Below are positions 17,697-26,171 of a stretch of 50,772 nt of DNA, one piece after another. Source of the DNA: Alkalibacterium iburiense. GTDB taxonomy: Bacteria > Bacillota > Bacilli > Lactobacillales > Carnobacteriaceae_A. Under the pieces are notes generated by a model. It had not been told where the DNA came from, did no database searches, and saw nothing but the letters and a program-made list of their open reading frames with translations. Numbering within the stretch: the stretch's first letter is position 1; each line of letters starts with the position of its first letter. The stretch spans positions 1-50,772 of the forward strand of contig NZ_BAAACW010000103.1 of the NCBI RefSeq assembly GCF_039521845.1, written 5' to 3'. The position numbers were made by a program, and so were the translations under genes.

Positions 17697-19748
17697 TTGA
17701 AGACGAATAAGAAAGGGTACAAACGAAAAAATCGAATACCTGTCATATGGATAGTTTTAGGTGTGGTTGTGCTCAGCCTTTCAGCTATTGGGGGCTATTT
17801 GTGGTATCGAAACTATCAAGAAGAACAATTAGCCATAAAAAGAAGAGAAGAAGTAGAAGCCATGACGCAAGAGTATCTAACTTCTTTTTCAGATGGCGAT
17901 TTTGATGCTCTGATTGCTCACTTTACTCCTGAATCAATTGAAGAAAGAGGATACACCGAAGAAGAATTGATTGAACGGTATGCAACTGTTTATAGTGGGA
18001 TAGGAGCAACGGATATCGTTATTACTAACCAAGCTTTGTCTTACGTCGAGCAAACAGATACCTATGATCTCATTTATTCAGTGAATATGGAAACAGCCTT
18101 AGGCCCTTTATCCGGTTTAAATTTTCAGACATCCATATATGAAACAGAGACCGAGAATTTAGTAGAGTGGGATTATTCTCTTCTATTTCCTAATATGGAA
18201 GAAGGAGACACTATAAGACTGTCTTACACTCAGCCTAAAAGAGGGTCAATCTATGATAGAAATGGGAACATGTTAGCTGGAGAAGGAGAAGCTTGGGAGG
18301 CCGGTCTCTATCCACGGGCATTAGGCGAAGGGGAAGAGAGAGCTAATCGGTTGCAGACCATTAGTGACACATACGCTATTTCTGTAGAGCGGCTTGAGGG
18401 TTTGCTCAGCCAAGGATGGGTGACAGAAGAGAGTTTCGTTCCATTTCAGGTTGTAGACGAGACGCCTGAAGTCCCAGGCGTTTTATACCAGAAAACGGTT
18501 GAACGTGTATATCCGCTAAGGGAAGCAGCTGCTCACTTAATTGGTTACGTAGGAGAAGTGACTGCTGAAGATATTGAAAATGATGCAGAGTTAAGGTCTG
18601 GACAGTTTATAGGAAAAGCTGGACTTGAATCGATATATGAATCTCAATTAAAGGGCAATCTTGGAGGAGAAATAGCTATCGTTGACTCTGAGGGTGACAC
18701 AAAAGAAACCATTCTTGAAAGAGAAAAAGAAGACGGAGAATCCCTTTATCTAACCATTGACAGTGTGATTCAAGAAGCTTTGTATCAGACTTTTGAGGAC
18801 GAACCTGGTACAGCAGCTATGATGCACCCGCGAACGGGAGATTTTCTAGCTTTAGCCAATTCTCCATCTTATGACCCTCAATTGTTTGTTCGAGGAATAT
18901 CTCAAACAGATTATGATACCTATTTAAATGATGAAGACAGTCCCTTCCTAAACCGCTATGCAGCGAGGTATGTACCAGGATCCACGTTCAAAATCCTTTC
19001 TGCTATGGTATTTTTGGAAAATGGAGTGACGACACCGGATAAAGTCCATACTATAGAAGGATTGCAATGGTCACCCGAGACTCCAGACTTTGGAGACCAT
19101 CAGATTACGAGAGTAAATGACACAGTATCTGAAGTAGATTTAGAAACGGCTCTGGTATTATCGGATAACATATTCTTTGCAATGGAAGCTTTAGAAATGG
19201 GAGCCGATGCTTTTGAAGAGGCCTTATCTGTGTTTCCATTTGGAGAACCGTTAGACTGGCCATTTGAGATGTCAGCAGCTCAATTCTCAAACGAAAACAC
19301 TATTGACACGGATGTCTTATTAGCTGACACCGCGTACGGTCAAGGTGAAATATTGATGAATGCTATTCACCAGCTCGTCTTTTATTCACCAGTCTTAAAT
19401 GAGGGGGCCCTTGTTCAGCCTAATCTTATAAGAGACAGTAATACAAGTGAGCCAACTTCCCTTATTTCTGCGGAGACAGCCACTACAGTAGAAAGCCTTT
19501 TGCTTGAGACAGTCAACCAGTCGAACGGTACAGCTAACAAGTTAAGTGCTCTACCTTACGCTGTGGGAGCAAAAACAGGAACCTCTGAAGTCGCCGGAGA
19601 AGAAGGAAATGAAACCAATGGTTTGCTCTATGTCTTTGATGCAGAAGGATATGACTATTCATTCATAGCCCATTTAGAAGGTCAACGGGGTGGCGATGTA
19701 ATTGATCAATTCCTACCATTTTTAACAACTGTTAAAAATGAATTATAG
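17697..19748 (+). CDS. Class B penicillin-binding protein, PBP5/PbpC-like
   Basis: A 683-aa peptidoglycan transpeptidase with a basic N terminus and one membrane anchor (VIWIVLGVVVLSLSAIGGYLW). An NTF2-like MecA-N domain (about 38-155), a dimerisation domain starting RGSIYDRNGNMLA, and the transpeptidase domain follow. Active-site motifs are Ser429 in PGSTFK, SDN in LVLSDN, and Lys626 in AKTGTSE. Domain order and length match enterococcal PBP5, which is known for low beta-lactam affinity; affinity here cannot be predicted. Translation starts at TTG 17697, eight bases after AAAGGAG. It follows the glucosaminidase and TIM-barrel genes. Confidence 0.9.
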   Translation: MKTNKKGYKRKNRIPVIWIVLGVVVLSLSAIGGYLWYRNYQEEQLAIKRREEVEAMTQEYLTSFSDGDFDALIAHFTPESIEERGYTEEELIERYATVYSGIGATDIVITNQALSYVEQTDTYDLIYSVNMETALGPLSGLNFQTSIYETETENLVEWDYSLLFPNMEEGDTIRLSYTQPKRGSIYDRNGNMLAGEGEAWEAGLYPRALGEGEERANRLQTISDTYAISVERLEGLLSQGWVTEESFVPFQVVDETPEVPGVLYQKTVERVYPLREAAAHLIGYVGEVTAEDIENDAELRSGQFIGKAGLESIYESQLKGNLGGEIAIVDSEGDTKETILEREKEDGESLYLTIDSVIQEALYQTFEDEPGTAAMMHPRTGDFLALANSPSYDPQLFVRGISQTDYDTYLNDEDSPFLNRYAARYVPGSTFKILSAMVFLENGVTTPDKVHTIEGLQWSPETPDFGDHQITRVNDTVSEVDLETALVLSDNIFFAMEALEMGADAFEEALSVFPFGEPLDWPFEMSAAQFSNENTIDTDVLLADTAYGQGEILMNAIHQLVFYSPVLNEGALVQPNLIRDSNTSEPTSLISAETATTVESLLLETVNQSNGTANKLSALPYAVGAKTGTSEVAGEEGNETNGLLYVFDAEGYDYSFIAHLEGQRGGDVIDQFLPFLTTVKNEL

Positions 19749-19794
19749 CAACAGGAAAAGTCATAGAAACGGCATAATAATCGCTGATATTAGA

Positions 19795-19823
19795 TTGTAC
19801 AGCTATTTCTAATATGATATAGT
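19795..19823 (+). promoter_or_regulatory. Promoter of the CNNM/CBS gene
   Basis: TTGTAC (19795-19800), a 17-base spacer and TATAGT (19818-19823), 45 bases before the start codon. Confidence 0.65.
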
Positions 19824-19868
19824 AACTATGTTTTAATAAAAACATTACAATTTTGAAGGAGATAACTT

Positions 19869-21236
19869 ATGAACAGTGACCCTGGGAGTATTCAGCCCTT
19901 AATTGGGCCTATATTATTGATTATTAGTTTAATTGTTGTTCACGGCATTTTAGCAGCTGCTGAAATGGCTATCGTATCGATTAACCCTACATTAATGGTA
20001 GAAGAATCCATTGAAGGAAGTAAAAAAGCAAAACGTGTGTTAAGAATTTTAGATCATGCCGATGATTTTTTGACGACCATACAAGTAGGCTTATCATTAA
20101 CAGCTTTGCTCACAAGTGGCGTATCATTTGTATTCGTTTCGCGCATTGCAGATCAGCTGAGTGAATCTGTTTTTTCTTCGGAGTGGCTTGTGTTACTTGC
20201 ATTAAGCACTCTCGTTTTAACTTATTTGCTTTTATTATTTGGAGATAAATTACCCAAAGCAATTGCCGCAAAAACTCCGAATAAAGCAGCTATGAAACTA
20301 GCGAGTCTAGTGGTTCTGCTTCGATACTTTTCACTTCCAATCGTGTGGCTGGTACAAAAAAGTTTAGTTGGACTAAAACGTGTCTTACCTATTGATTTTG
20401 ATTCAGATAATGAGACCATCACTCGTGATGAGTTCCGCTCATTTTTAGAACACAGTCATCAGCATGAAGTCATCGACTTAGAAGAATTTGCCATGTTAAA
20501 AGGTGTTTTGTCTTTAGACAATAAAATAGCTAGAGAAGTTATGGTTCCTAGAACCGATGCTTTTATGCTGGATTATGACGATCCAAATGAGGAAAACATT
20601 AAAGCGATGCTGGAAACACCGCACTCGAGAGTACCATTATATTATGAAGACAAAGATAATATAGTGGGAATCGTGCATGTAAAGAATTTATTAAAAGCCT
20701 CCAAAGATGTTCCCTTGTATTCCATTGATTTGAAAGAAATCAGTAACGAACCCCTTTTTGTGCCGGAGACCATATATATCGATGATTTAATATTTCAGAT
20801 GAAACGAACACAAAATCAAATGGCTATTTTAAATGATGAATTTGGTGGCGTAGTTGGTTTAGTCACTCTGGAGGATTTATTGGAAGAAATTGTTGGAGAA
20901 ATTGATGACGAATACGATCAATCAAACAAATTAATTGAAGAAATTGAAGAATTTCTATATAGTGTAGATGGTGCAACGCCTTTAGACAAGTTCAATGATT
21001 ACTTCAAAACTGATTTGAACTCTGAAGATGTGGACACTATAGCAGGGTATTTTATAACAGAATATGAAAGCATACCAAGTGAAGAAGAGCATGCAGTTGT
21101 TTATACGGGTGATTTAAGTTTGACTGTAGGCAAGATGGACGGCACCCGTATTCTGTCTATCATTGTAAAAATAGAAAAAGAAGAAACAAATAATGAAGAA
21201 GAACGAACTGAACATTACGAGATGAGTAAGGAGTAG
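19869..21236 (+). CDS. CNNM/CBS-domain membrane protein (CorB/hemolysin-C family)
   Basis: A 455-aa protein. An N-terminal CNNM domain of three to four membrane helices (IVVHGILAAAEMAIVSINP, TTIQVGLSLTALLTSGV, LLALSTLVLTYLLLLFGDKLPKAIA) precedes a tandem CBS pair (about 215-340, with VMVPRTD and NDEFGGVVGLVTLEDLLEEI) and a C-terminal CorC/HlyC domain. The family is linked to magnesium and other divalent-cation export or homeostasis. The older hemolysin label is not supported by mechanism. GAAGGAG precedes ATG 19869. It is alone between its own promoter and terminator. Confidence 0.9.
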   Translation: MNSDPGSIQPLIGPILLIISLIVVHGILAAAEMAIVSINPTLMVEESIEGSKKAKRVLRILDHADDFLTTIQVGLSLTALLTSGVSFVFVSRIADQLSESVFSSEWLVLLALSTLVLTYLLLLFGDKLPKAIAAKTPNKAAMKLASLVVLLRYFSLPIVWLVQKSLVGLKRVLPIDFDSDNETITRDEFRSFLEHSHQHEVIDLEEFAMLKGVLSLDNKIAREVMVPRTDAFMLDYDDPNEENIKAMLETPHSRVPLYYEDKDNIVGIVHVKNLLKASKDVPLYSIDLKEISNEPLFVPETIYIDDLIFQMKRTQNQMAILNDEFGGVVGLVTLEDLLEEIVGEIDDEYDQSNKLIEEIEEFLYSVDGATPLDKFNDYFKTDLNSEDVDTIAGYFITEYESIPSEEEHAVVYTGDLSLTVGKMDGTRILSIIVKIEKEETNNEEERTEHYEMSKE

Positions 21237-21252
21237 TCCTGTACTCGAAATA

Positions 21253-21287
21253 GGCTGAGACAGGGTCATGTCTCAGCCGTTCTTTTT
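21253..21287 (+). terminator. Rho-independent terminator after CNNM/CBS gene
   Basis: Perfect 10-bp stem GGCTGAGACA / TGTCTCAGCC followed by GTTCTTTTT. Confidence 0.88.
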
Positions 21288-21320
21288 CATTCAGTATTAA
21301 AAGAAAGGCAAGGGATATCA

Positions 21321-21917
21321 TTGGTTTTTAACTGGGGAATACTCGTAACAATATTTATCATTAATGTGGTATACGTGACTCTGAGTACATTGCGCATGTT
21401 GCTCACGATGAAAGGCTATCAATCGGTCGCACCGCTTATAGCTATGGTGGAAACAGCGATTTATGTCATCGGTTTAGGCTTAGTTCTAGACAATCTCGAT
21501 AATGCTATAAATATTATCGTTTATGCCATAGGCTTTGGAGTCGGAATATATACAGGAATGAAAATCGAAGACAGACTGGCGTTAGGCCATATTCTAGCTA
21601 CAGCTATACTCCCGGAGAATGGGTGGGAAGTAGCAGAAGGACTGAGAGGAAAAGGATACGGAGTGACCATATCTAAAGCGCATGGAAGAGAAGGCAACCG
21701 TTATGTCCTGGAAATACTGACCTCTCGTTCAAACGAAAGAAGTTTGTATAGACTCATTAATGAAATTGAACCAAGAGCCTTTGTTGTGTCCTATGAACCG
21801 AAATTTATAAACGGTGGCTTTTGGACTAAGAAAATGAGAAAAAATAAAAAAGAAGTAAGGAAACACCCTATAAAAAGTCCATTTAAAGAAGAAGTGCGAG
21901 AAAACTGGAGTGAATGA
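21321..21917 (+). CDS. UPF0316/DUF2179 membrane protein
   Basis: A 198-aa protein with three N-terminal membrane helices (ILVTIFIINVVYVTLSTLRML, VAPLIAMVETAIYVIGLGLV, AINIIVYAIGFGVGIYTGM). A cytoplasmic DUF2179 domain (about 95-165, with LRGKGYGVTISKAHGREGNR) and a basic tail follow. This is the UPF0316 architecture. The DUF2179 domain is thought to bind a small ligand, but the function is unknown. The start is TTG 21321 after GGCAAGGG. The gene overlaps the purine-type ATP-grasp gene closely (its TGA is one base before that gene's ATG), so the two are coupled. Confidence 0.82.
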   Translation: MVFNWGILVTIFIINVVYVTLSTLRMLLTMKGYQSVAPLIAMVETAIYVIGLGLVLDNLDNAINIIVYAIGFGVGIYTGMKIEDRLALGHILATAILPENGWEVAEGLRGKGYGVTISKAHGREGNRYVLEILTSRSNERSLYRLINEIEPRAFVVSYEPKFINGGFWTKKMRKNKKEVRKHPIKSPFKEEVRENWSE

Positions 21918-21918
21918 C

Positions 21919-23037
21919 ATGGCTAACTGGATACAACCTGGAAGCACAATAGGAATAGTGGGAGGAGGAAGCGTAGCTCGTTTGCTAGCTTTCTCTGCCA
22001 AAAAATTAGGATACAAAGTAGGGATACTCGACCCAGATCCTTATTGTCTGGCGAGCAGTATTTCAGACTGGCATTTGAGAGCTGAGCTGGAAAATGAACA
22101 GGCCTTTATGGATTTAGCTATGCAAAGTGATGTGGTGATGTACGAAACGGAAGCATTCCCTTCACGATTTGTCAATGAAATGAAGCGCGCCGTACCTGTG
22201 CCTCAAGGGGAGGAACTGTTGTCAGCCTCACAAGATAAAATGCTGCAGAAGGCTTTTTTAGATTCTGTACGTGTTAACATTGCTCCTTTCGCAACAATCG
22301 TTACGATTGATGATATCAAAGAAGCCGTGACAAGTATTGGCTTTCCATGTGTGCTTAAAGCGAATAATACAAACGAACGATTTAAGAAACACAAAATATT
22401 ATACGGAGAAGAAGAGATTGAATCAGCGGAAACTTTTCTTAAACATGGCACGTGTGTCTTAGAAGCGTGGGTTCCATTTGACAAAGAACTGTGTGTGTCA
22501 ATTGTGAAAGATAAGAACGGAGCGGTTTCATTTTTTCCAGTTACAGAGATGAAATATAAAAATGATGAGTTTTACCAATCCATTGCTCCTGCTAGGATAA
22601 GTCCTGAGATGGAAAAGGAAATGCTTCGAATTGGAAAAGTGATTGCTGAACAAATCAATTTTAAAGGGGTTATGGCTGTTGAAGCCTTTGCGACGGATAG
22701 TGGGGCATTATATGTTAATGAGATAGTTGCTCATCCCCATAGAGCATTTCACTACACGTCTAATATGTATAACCTCTCTCAATATGATGCACATATTAAA
22801 GCTGTCACAGGCTGGCCTATTGAATGGAATGAAGAACTGAATCAACCCATGGTCATGCAGTCTATAACTAAAGACGAAGAGAAGGAGACCTTCACCCAAG
22901 CGCAAATCAAGCCACACTGGCATTTCAACTTTTATGAAAATAACGGCGAGACAGTGACAACGGAAATGGGTCATCTGACTATTCCTACATCTGATGTCAA
23001 AGAGACTCTCTCATTGTTATCAGATTTATACAATTAG
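21919..23037 (+). CDS. PurK-like ATP-grasp carboxylase, divergent
   Basis: A 372-aa ATP-grasp protein related to N5-carboxyaminoimidazole ribonucleotide synthase. The preATP-grasp Rossmann domain has IGIVGGGSVARLLAFSAKKLG and LDPDPYC. The ATP-grasp core includes GFPCVLKANN and GVMAVEAFATDSGALYVNEI. In true PurK the substrate loop reads NEIAPRPHNSGH, but here it is NEIVAHPHRAFHYT, so the substrate may differ. No purE or other purine gene is next to it. ATG 21919 is eight bases after GGAG, which is better than GTG 21910. It is coupled to the UPF0316 gene, and a GntR regulator gene follows 15 bases later. Confidence 0.75.
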   Translation: MANWIQPGSTIGIVGGGSVARLLAFSAKKLGYKVGILDPDPYCLASSISDWHLRAELENEQAFMDLAMQSDVVMYETEAFPSRFVNEMKRAVPVPQGEELLSASQDKMLQKAFLDSVRVNIAPFATIVTIDDIKEAVTSIGFPCVLKANNTNERFKKHKILYGEEEIESAETFLKHGTCVLEAWVPFDKELCVSIVKDKNGAVSFFPVTEMKYKNDEFYQSIAPARISPEMEKEMLRIGKVIAEQINFKGVMAVEAFATDSGALYVNEIVAHPHRAFHYTSNMYNLSQYDAHIKAVTGWPIEWNEELNQPMVMQSITKDEEKETFTQAQIKPHWHFNFYENNGETVTTEMGHLTIPTSDVKETLSLLSDLYN

Positions 23038-23052
23038 TATGAGGGAACCCAC

Positions 23053-23700
23053 ATGACTAAGAGAAGGAAAATCGAAAATCTGGCCTATTCTTTTATAAAA
23101 CAACAGATTATCAACCAAATATGGCTTGAAGGTATGCAAATAAAAGAACTGGTTGTAGCTGAGGAGTTAGGAATCAGTCGAACGCCAATAAGAAAAGCAT
23201 TAGAGCGATTGGAAAAAGAAAATCTTGTTTATTTTAAGCCAAATAAAGGAGTTTATGTTAATAAGCGTCCTCTTGGGTTAAAAGAACAAAAAGACCGCAT
23301 ATATTTTTTAGAAGTCCTATTGCAACACGTCTTATATTCCCTTGAGCAAGGGGAAACAAAGGTGTCTGAGAAACCAATAGAGGATTATTTAAAAGCGATG
23401 CAGGCTTCTCACTCAGATACAAACGATACGTTTGAAAAATCAGAGATTGAGTTTTGGAAAACTGTACTCACCTATCATGAAAATGACTATATGAATCAGA
23501 CCATCATTCAAACTTTAAATAGTTTATATGAGAGTAGTGTGTCCGCCACTGTCTTATTAGACAAAAGCAGACCGATTAAACTTACTCACTATGCAAACTT
23601 AGTTGACTATATAGGAAAAGGCAATTATACCTATGCGAGACGAGAAGTGCGTATCTTACTCAATCAATTACTTATCAACCTCATTCAGGGAGTAGACTGA
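23053..23700 (+). CDS. GntR-family transcriptional regulator
   Basis: A 215-aa regulator. The winged helix at about 8-75 includes ELVVAEELGISRTPIRKALERLEKE, the diagnostic GntR recognition helix, and GVYVNKRP ends the wing. The C-terminal all-helical region (about 85-210) is FCD-like and should bind a small-molecule effector; metal ligands typical of FCD domains are not obvious. It sits 15 bases downstream of the PurK-like gene after GAGGGAA and most likely regulates that operon. The effector is unknown. Confidence 0.85.
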   Translation: MTKRRKIENLAYSFIKQQIINQIWLEGMQIKELVVAEELGISRTPIRKALERLEKENLVYFKPNKGVYVNKRPLGLKEQKDRIYFLEVLLQHVLYSLEQGETKVSEKPIEDYLKAMQASHSDTNDTFEKSEIEFWKTVLTYHENDYMNQTIIQTLNSLYESSVSATVLLDKSRPIKLTHYANLVDYIGKGNYTYARREVRILLNQLLINLIQGVD

Positions 23701-23721
23701 TTACTCATCTGTTATATATCT

Positions 23722-23755
23722 GTCCTATGTATGCAATCTTACATAGGACTTTTTT
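23722..23755 (+). terminator. Rho-independent terminator after GntR gene
   Basis: Perfect 10-bp stem GTCCTATGTA / TACATAGGAC followed by T6. Confidence 0.92.
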
Positions 23756-23834
23756 CTGCTGTCAATTCATTCAAATGAATGAGAGGTATAATTGAATGAG
23801 TAGTGAATTTTCCGTATTCTATTTGAGCCATCTA

Positions 23835-23863
23835 TGGAAAGACTTACTCATTTTCTGTATAAT
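23835..23863 (+). promoter_or_regulatory. Likely promoter of the pcrA operon
   Basis: TATAAT at 23858-23863 with TGGAAA 17 bases upstream (four of six consensus). It lies 26 bases before the first pcrA start. Confidence 0.5.
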
Positions 23864-23889
23864 AAAACAATGTATGAACAGCTGAAAGG

Positions 23890-26142
23890 ATGAATAAAGT
23901 GGTTCTTCGAGAAGATATATTAAGAGGGATGAATCCCAAACAAAAAGAGGCAGTGGTACACACTGAAGGCCCTCTGTTAATTATGGCTGGAGCCGGTTCA
24001 GGAAAAACAAGAGTACTGACTCACCGTATTTCTTATTTAATACAGGAAAAAGGTGTCAATCCCTGGAATATACTGGCTATTACATTTACGAATAAAGCGG
24101 CGTCGGAAATGAAGACACGTGTGGCCACTTTAGTAAAAGACGGTGGAGAAGATGTGTGGGTATCGACCTTTCACTCTATGTGTGTTCGTATACTCAGACG
24201 AGAAATAGATAAAATTGGATACAGTTCTTCATTCACTATAGTCGATCCTGGCGAACAGAACACATTAATGAAAAGAATATTAAAACGACTGAACATCGAT
24301 CCCAAAAAGTATAATCCGCGGGCTATTTTAGCCGAGATAAGTAACGCGAAAAATAGACTAGAAACAGAAAGAGAGTACCGTAATCAAGCGGCAGACTATT
24401 TCAGTAAAATAGTGGCCGATTGTTATGACCAGTACCAGAGAGAATTGAGACAGTCAGAAGCTGTAGACTTTGATGACTTAATCTTACTCACTGTTCGTCT
24501 GTTTCAAGAGCATGAAGAGGTTCTTCAGTTTTATCAAAGTAAATTTCAATATGTTCATGTGGATGAATACCAAGATACTAACCATGCCCAGTACAAGCTA
24601 GTGCAATTACTAGCGGCTAGATTGCGTAATATTTGTGTAGTGGGTGATGCAGACCAAAGTATCTACGGCTGGCGTGGAGCTGATATGGAAAACATACTAA
24701 ACTTTGAACGAGATTACCCTGATGCTAAGGTTGTATTTTTAGAACAGAATTATCGCTCGACTAAAAATATATTAAAAGCAGCTAATGATGTGATTTCTTA
24801 TAACTTGAATCGTAAAGATAAAAATCTATGGACGGATAACGACAGAGGAGAGAAGATTGTTTATTACCGAGCAGCTAATGAACACGAAGAATCTCGGTAT
24901 GTCGTTCAGCAAATTCAGAAAGAAATGGAAAATGATCCGACTAAGCAATACGGAGACTTCGCCGTGTTGTACCGTACCAATGCTCAATCCCGTGTCATTG
25001 AAGAAACACTTATAAAAACGAACATCCCTTATAAAATGGTAGGCGGACACAAATTCTACGATCGGAAAGAAATTAAAGATGTTCTCGCTTATCTGACTCT
25101 CATTGCTAATCCCAGAGATAATATGAGCTTCATTCGAGTTGTGAATGAACCCAAGCGTGGCATCGGGCTCAGTACTGTAGGTAAATTAGAAGCAGCGGCA
25201 GAAGAAATGGGTTGGAGTTTATATGAGGCTGCCTTAAATGCAAATAATATTAATATATCCCCTCGTGCAGCAAAAAAAGTCGAAGCCTTTGCCTTAATGA
25301 TACAAAACTTCATTAAAATGGCGGAGTTTCTAACAATAACTGAGCTAACAGAAGAAGTGCTTGAAAAGTCAGATTACTTACCGACGCTTAAAAAGGAAAA
25401 AACATTGGAAGCTGAGACGAGAGTAGAGAATATCCAAGAATTTCTAACGGTTACTCAACAATTTGATAAAGAAGAACAAGAAGACAAAAGTTTATTAGCA
25501 TTCTTAACCGATTTATCACTCATATCCGATATTGATAACCTGGAAGAAGAACCAACGAGTGAACTGACACTTATGACCCTTCATTCTGCAAAAGGACTAG
25601 AATTTCCTGTCGTCTTTTTAATTGGAATGGAAGAAGGACTGTTTCCATTGTCTCGTATAGACAGTGGAGAAGAAGAAATGGAAGAAGAAAGACGTCTGGC
25701 GTATGTTGGGATTACTCGGGCAGAAGAAAAACTCTTCTTATCAAATGCTGCATCCAGACAATTATACGGTCGAATGCAGATGAATCAACCGTCTCGTTTC
25801 TTAAAGGAAATTGATGAAGAGAATCTTGAACAACAAGAATCCAACTCTCTGACGCCTTTTGCAAGTGGCATGCATAAGGGATTTGGAACAAGCGCCAATG
25901 ATCCTTTTTCAAATAGAACGAATCGAAACAGAAAGAAAACCATCATTAATCATCCTACAGGGAATACAGGAGCTGAGAAGTTAGCTTGGAAAGTGGGAGA
26001 AAAAGTACAGCATAAAGCTTGGGGAGTAGGAACAATCGTTAAAGTAAGCGGTGAAGGAGACAATATGCAGCTGGATATTGCTTTTCCGGGTCAAGGCATT
26101 AAACCTCTCTTGGCAAGCTTTGCTCCCATTGAAAAGATATAA
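23890..26142 (+). CDS. pcrA: ATP-dependent DNA helicase PcrA (UvrD family)
   Basis: A 750-aa superfamily 1A helicase needed for repair and rolling-circle replication. Motifs in order: Q-motif MNPKQKEAV, Walker A AGAGSGKTR, motif Ia TFTNKAASEMKTR, Walker B VHVDEYQDTN, motif III GDADQSIYGWRGA, motif IV QNYRSTKNIL, motif V LMTLHSAKGLEF, motif VI YVGITRAEEKLF. A C-terminal Tudor-like segment (GEKVQHKAWGVGTIVKV) is the RNA-polymerase-binding part. The start could be ATG 23890 or GTG 23899; the latter has better spacing from GAAAGG. It is the first gene of the pcrA-ligA-camS-gatCAB-dagK run. Confidence 0.96.
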   Translation: MNKVVLREDILRGMNPKQKEAVVHTEGPLLIMAGAGSGKTRVLTHRISYLIQEKGVNPWNILAITFTNKAASEMKTRVATLVKDGGEDVWVSTFHSMCVRILRREIDKIGYSSSFTIVDPGEQNTLMKRILKRLNIDPKKYNPRAILAEISNAKNRLETEREYRNQAADYFSKIVADCYDQYQRELRQSEAVDFDDLILLTVRLFQEHEEVLQFYQSKFQYVHVDEYQDTNHAQYKLVQLLAARLRNICVVGDADQSIYGWRGADMENILNFERDYPDAKVVFLEQNYRSTKNILKAANDVISYNLNRKDKNLWTDNDRGEKIVYYRAANEHEESRYVVQQIQKEMENDPTKQYGDFAVLYRTNAQSRVIEETLIKTNIPYKMVGGHKFYDRKEIKDVLAYLTLIANPRDNMSFIRVVNEPKRGIGLSTVGKLEAAAEEMGWSLYEAALNANNINISPRAAKKVEAFALMIQNFIKMAEFLTITELTEEVLEKSDYLPTLKKEKTLEAETRVENIQEFLTVTQQFDKEEQEDKSLLAFLTDLSLISDIDNLEEEPTSELTLMTLHSAKGLEFPVVFLIGMEEGLFPLSRIDSGEEEMEEERRLAYVGITRAEEKLFLSNAASRQLYGRMQMNQPSRFLKEIDEENLEQQESNSLTPFASGMHKGFGTSANDPFSNRTNRNRKKTIINHPTGNTGAEKLAWKVGEKVQHKAWGVGTIVKVSGEGDNMQLDIAFPGQGIKPLLASFAPIEKI

Positions 26143-26171
26143 AATAATGATTATCAGAAAGGGTTAATAAA

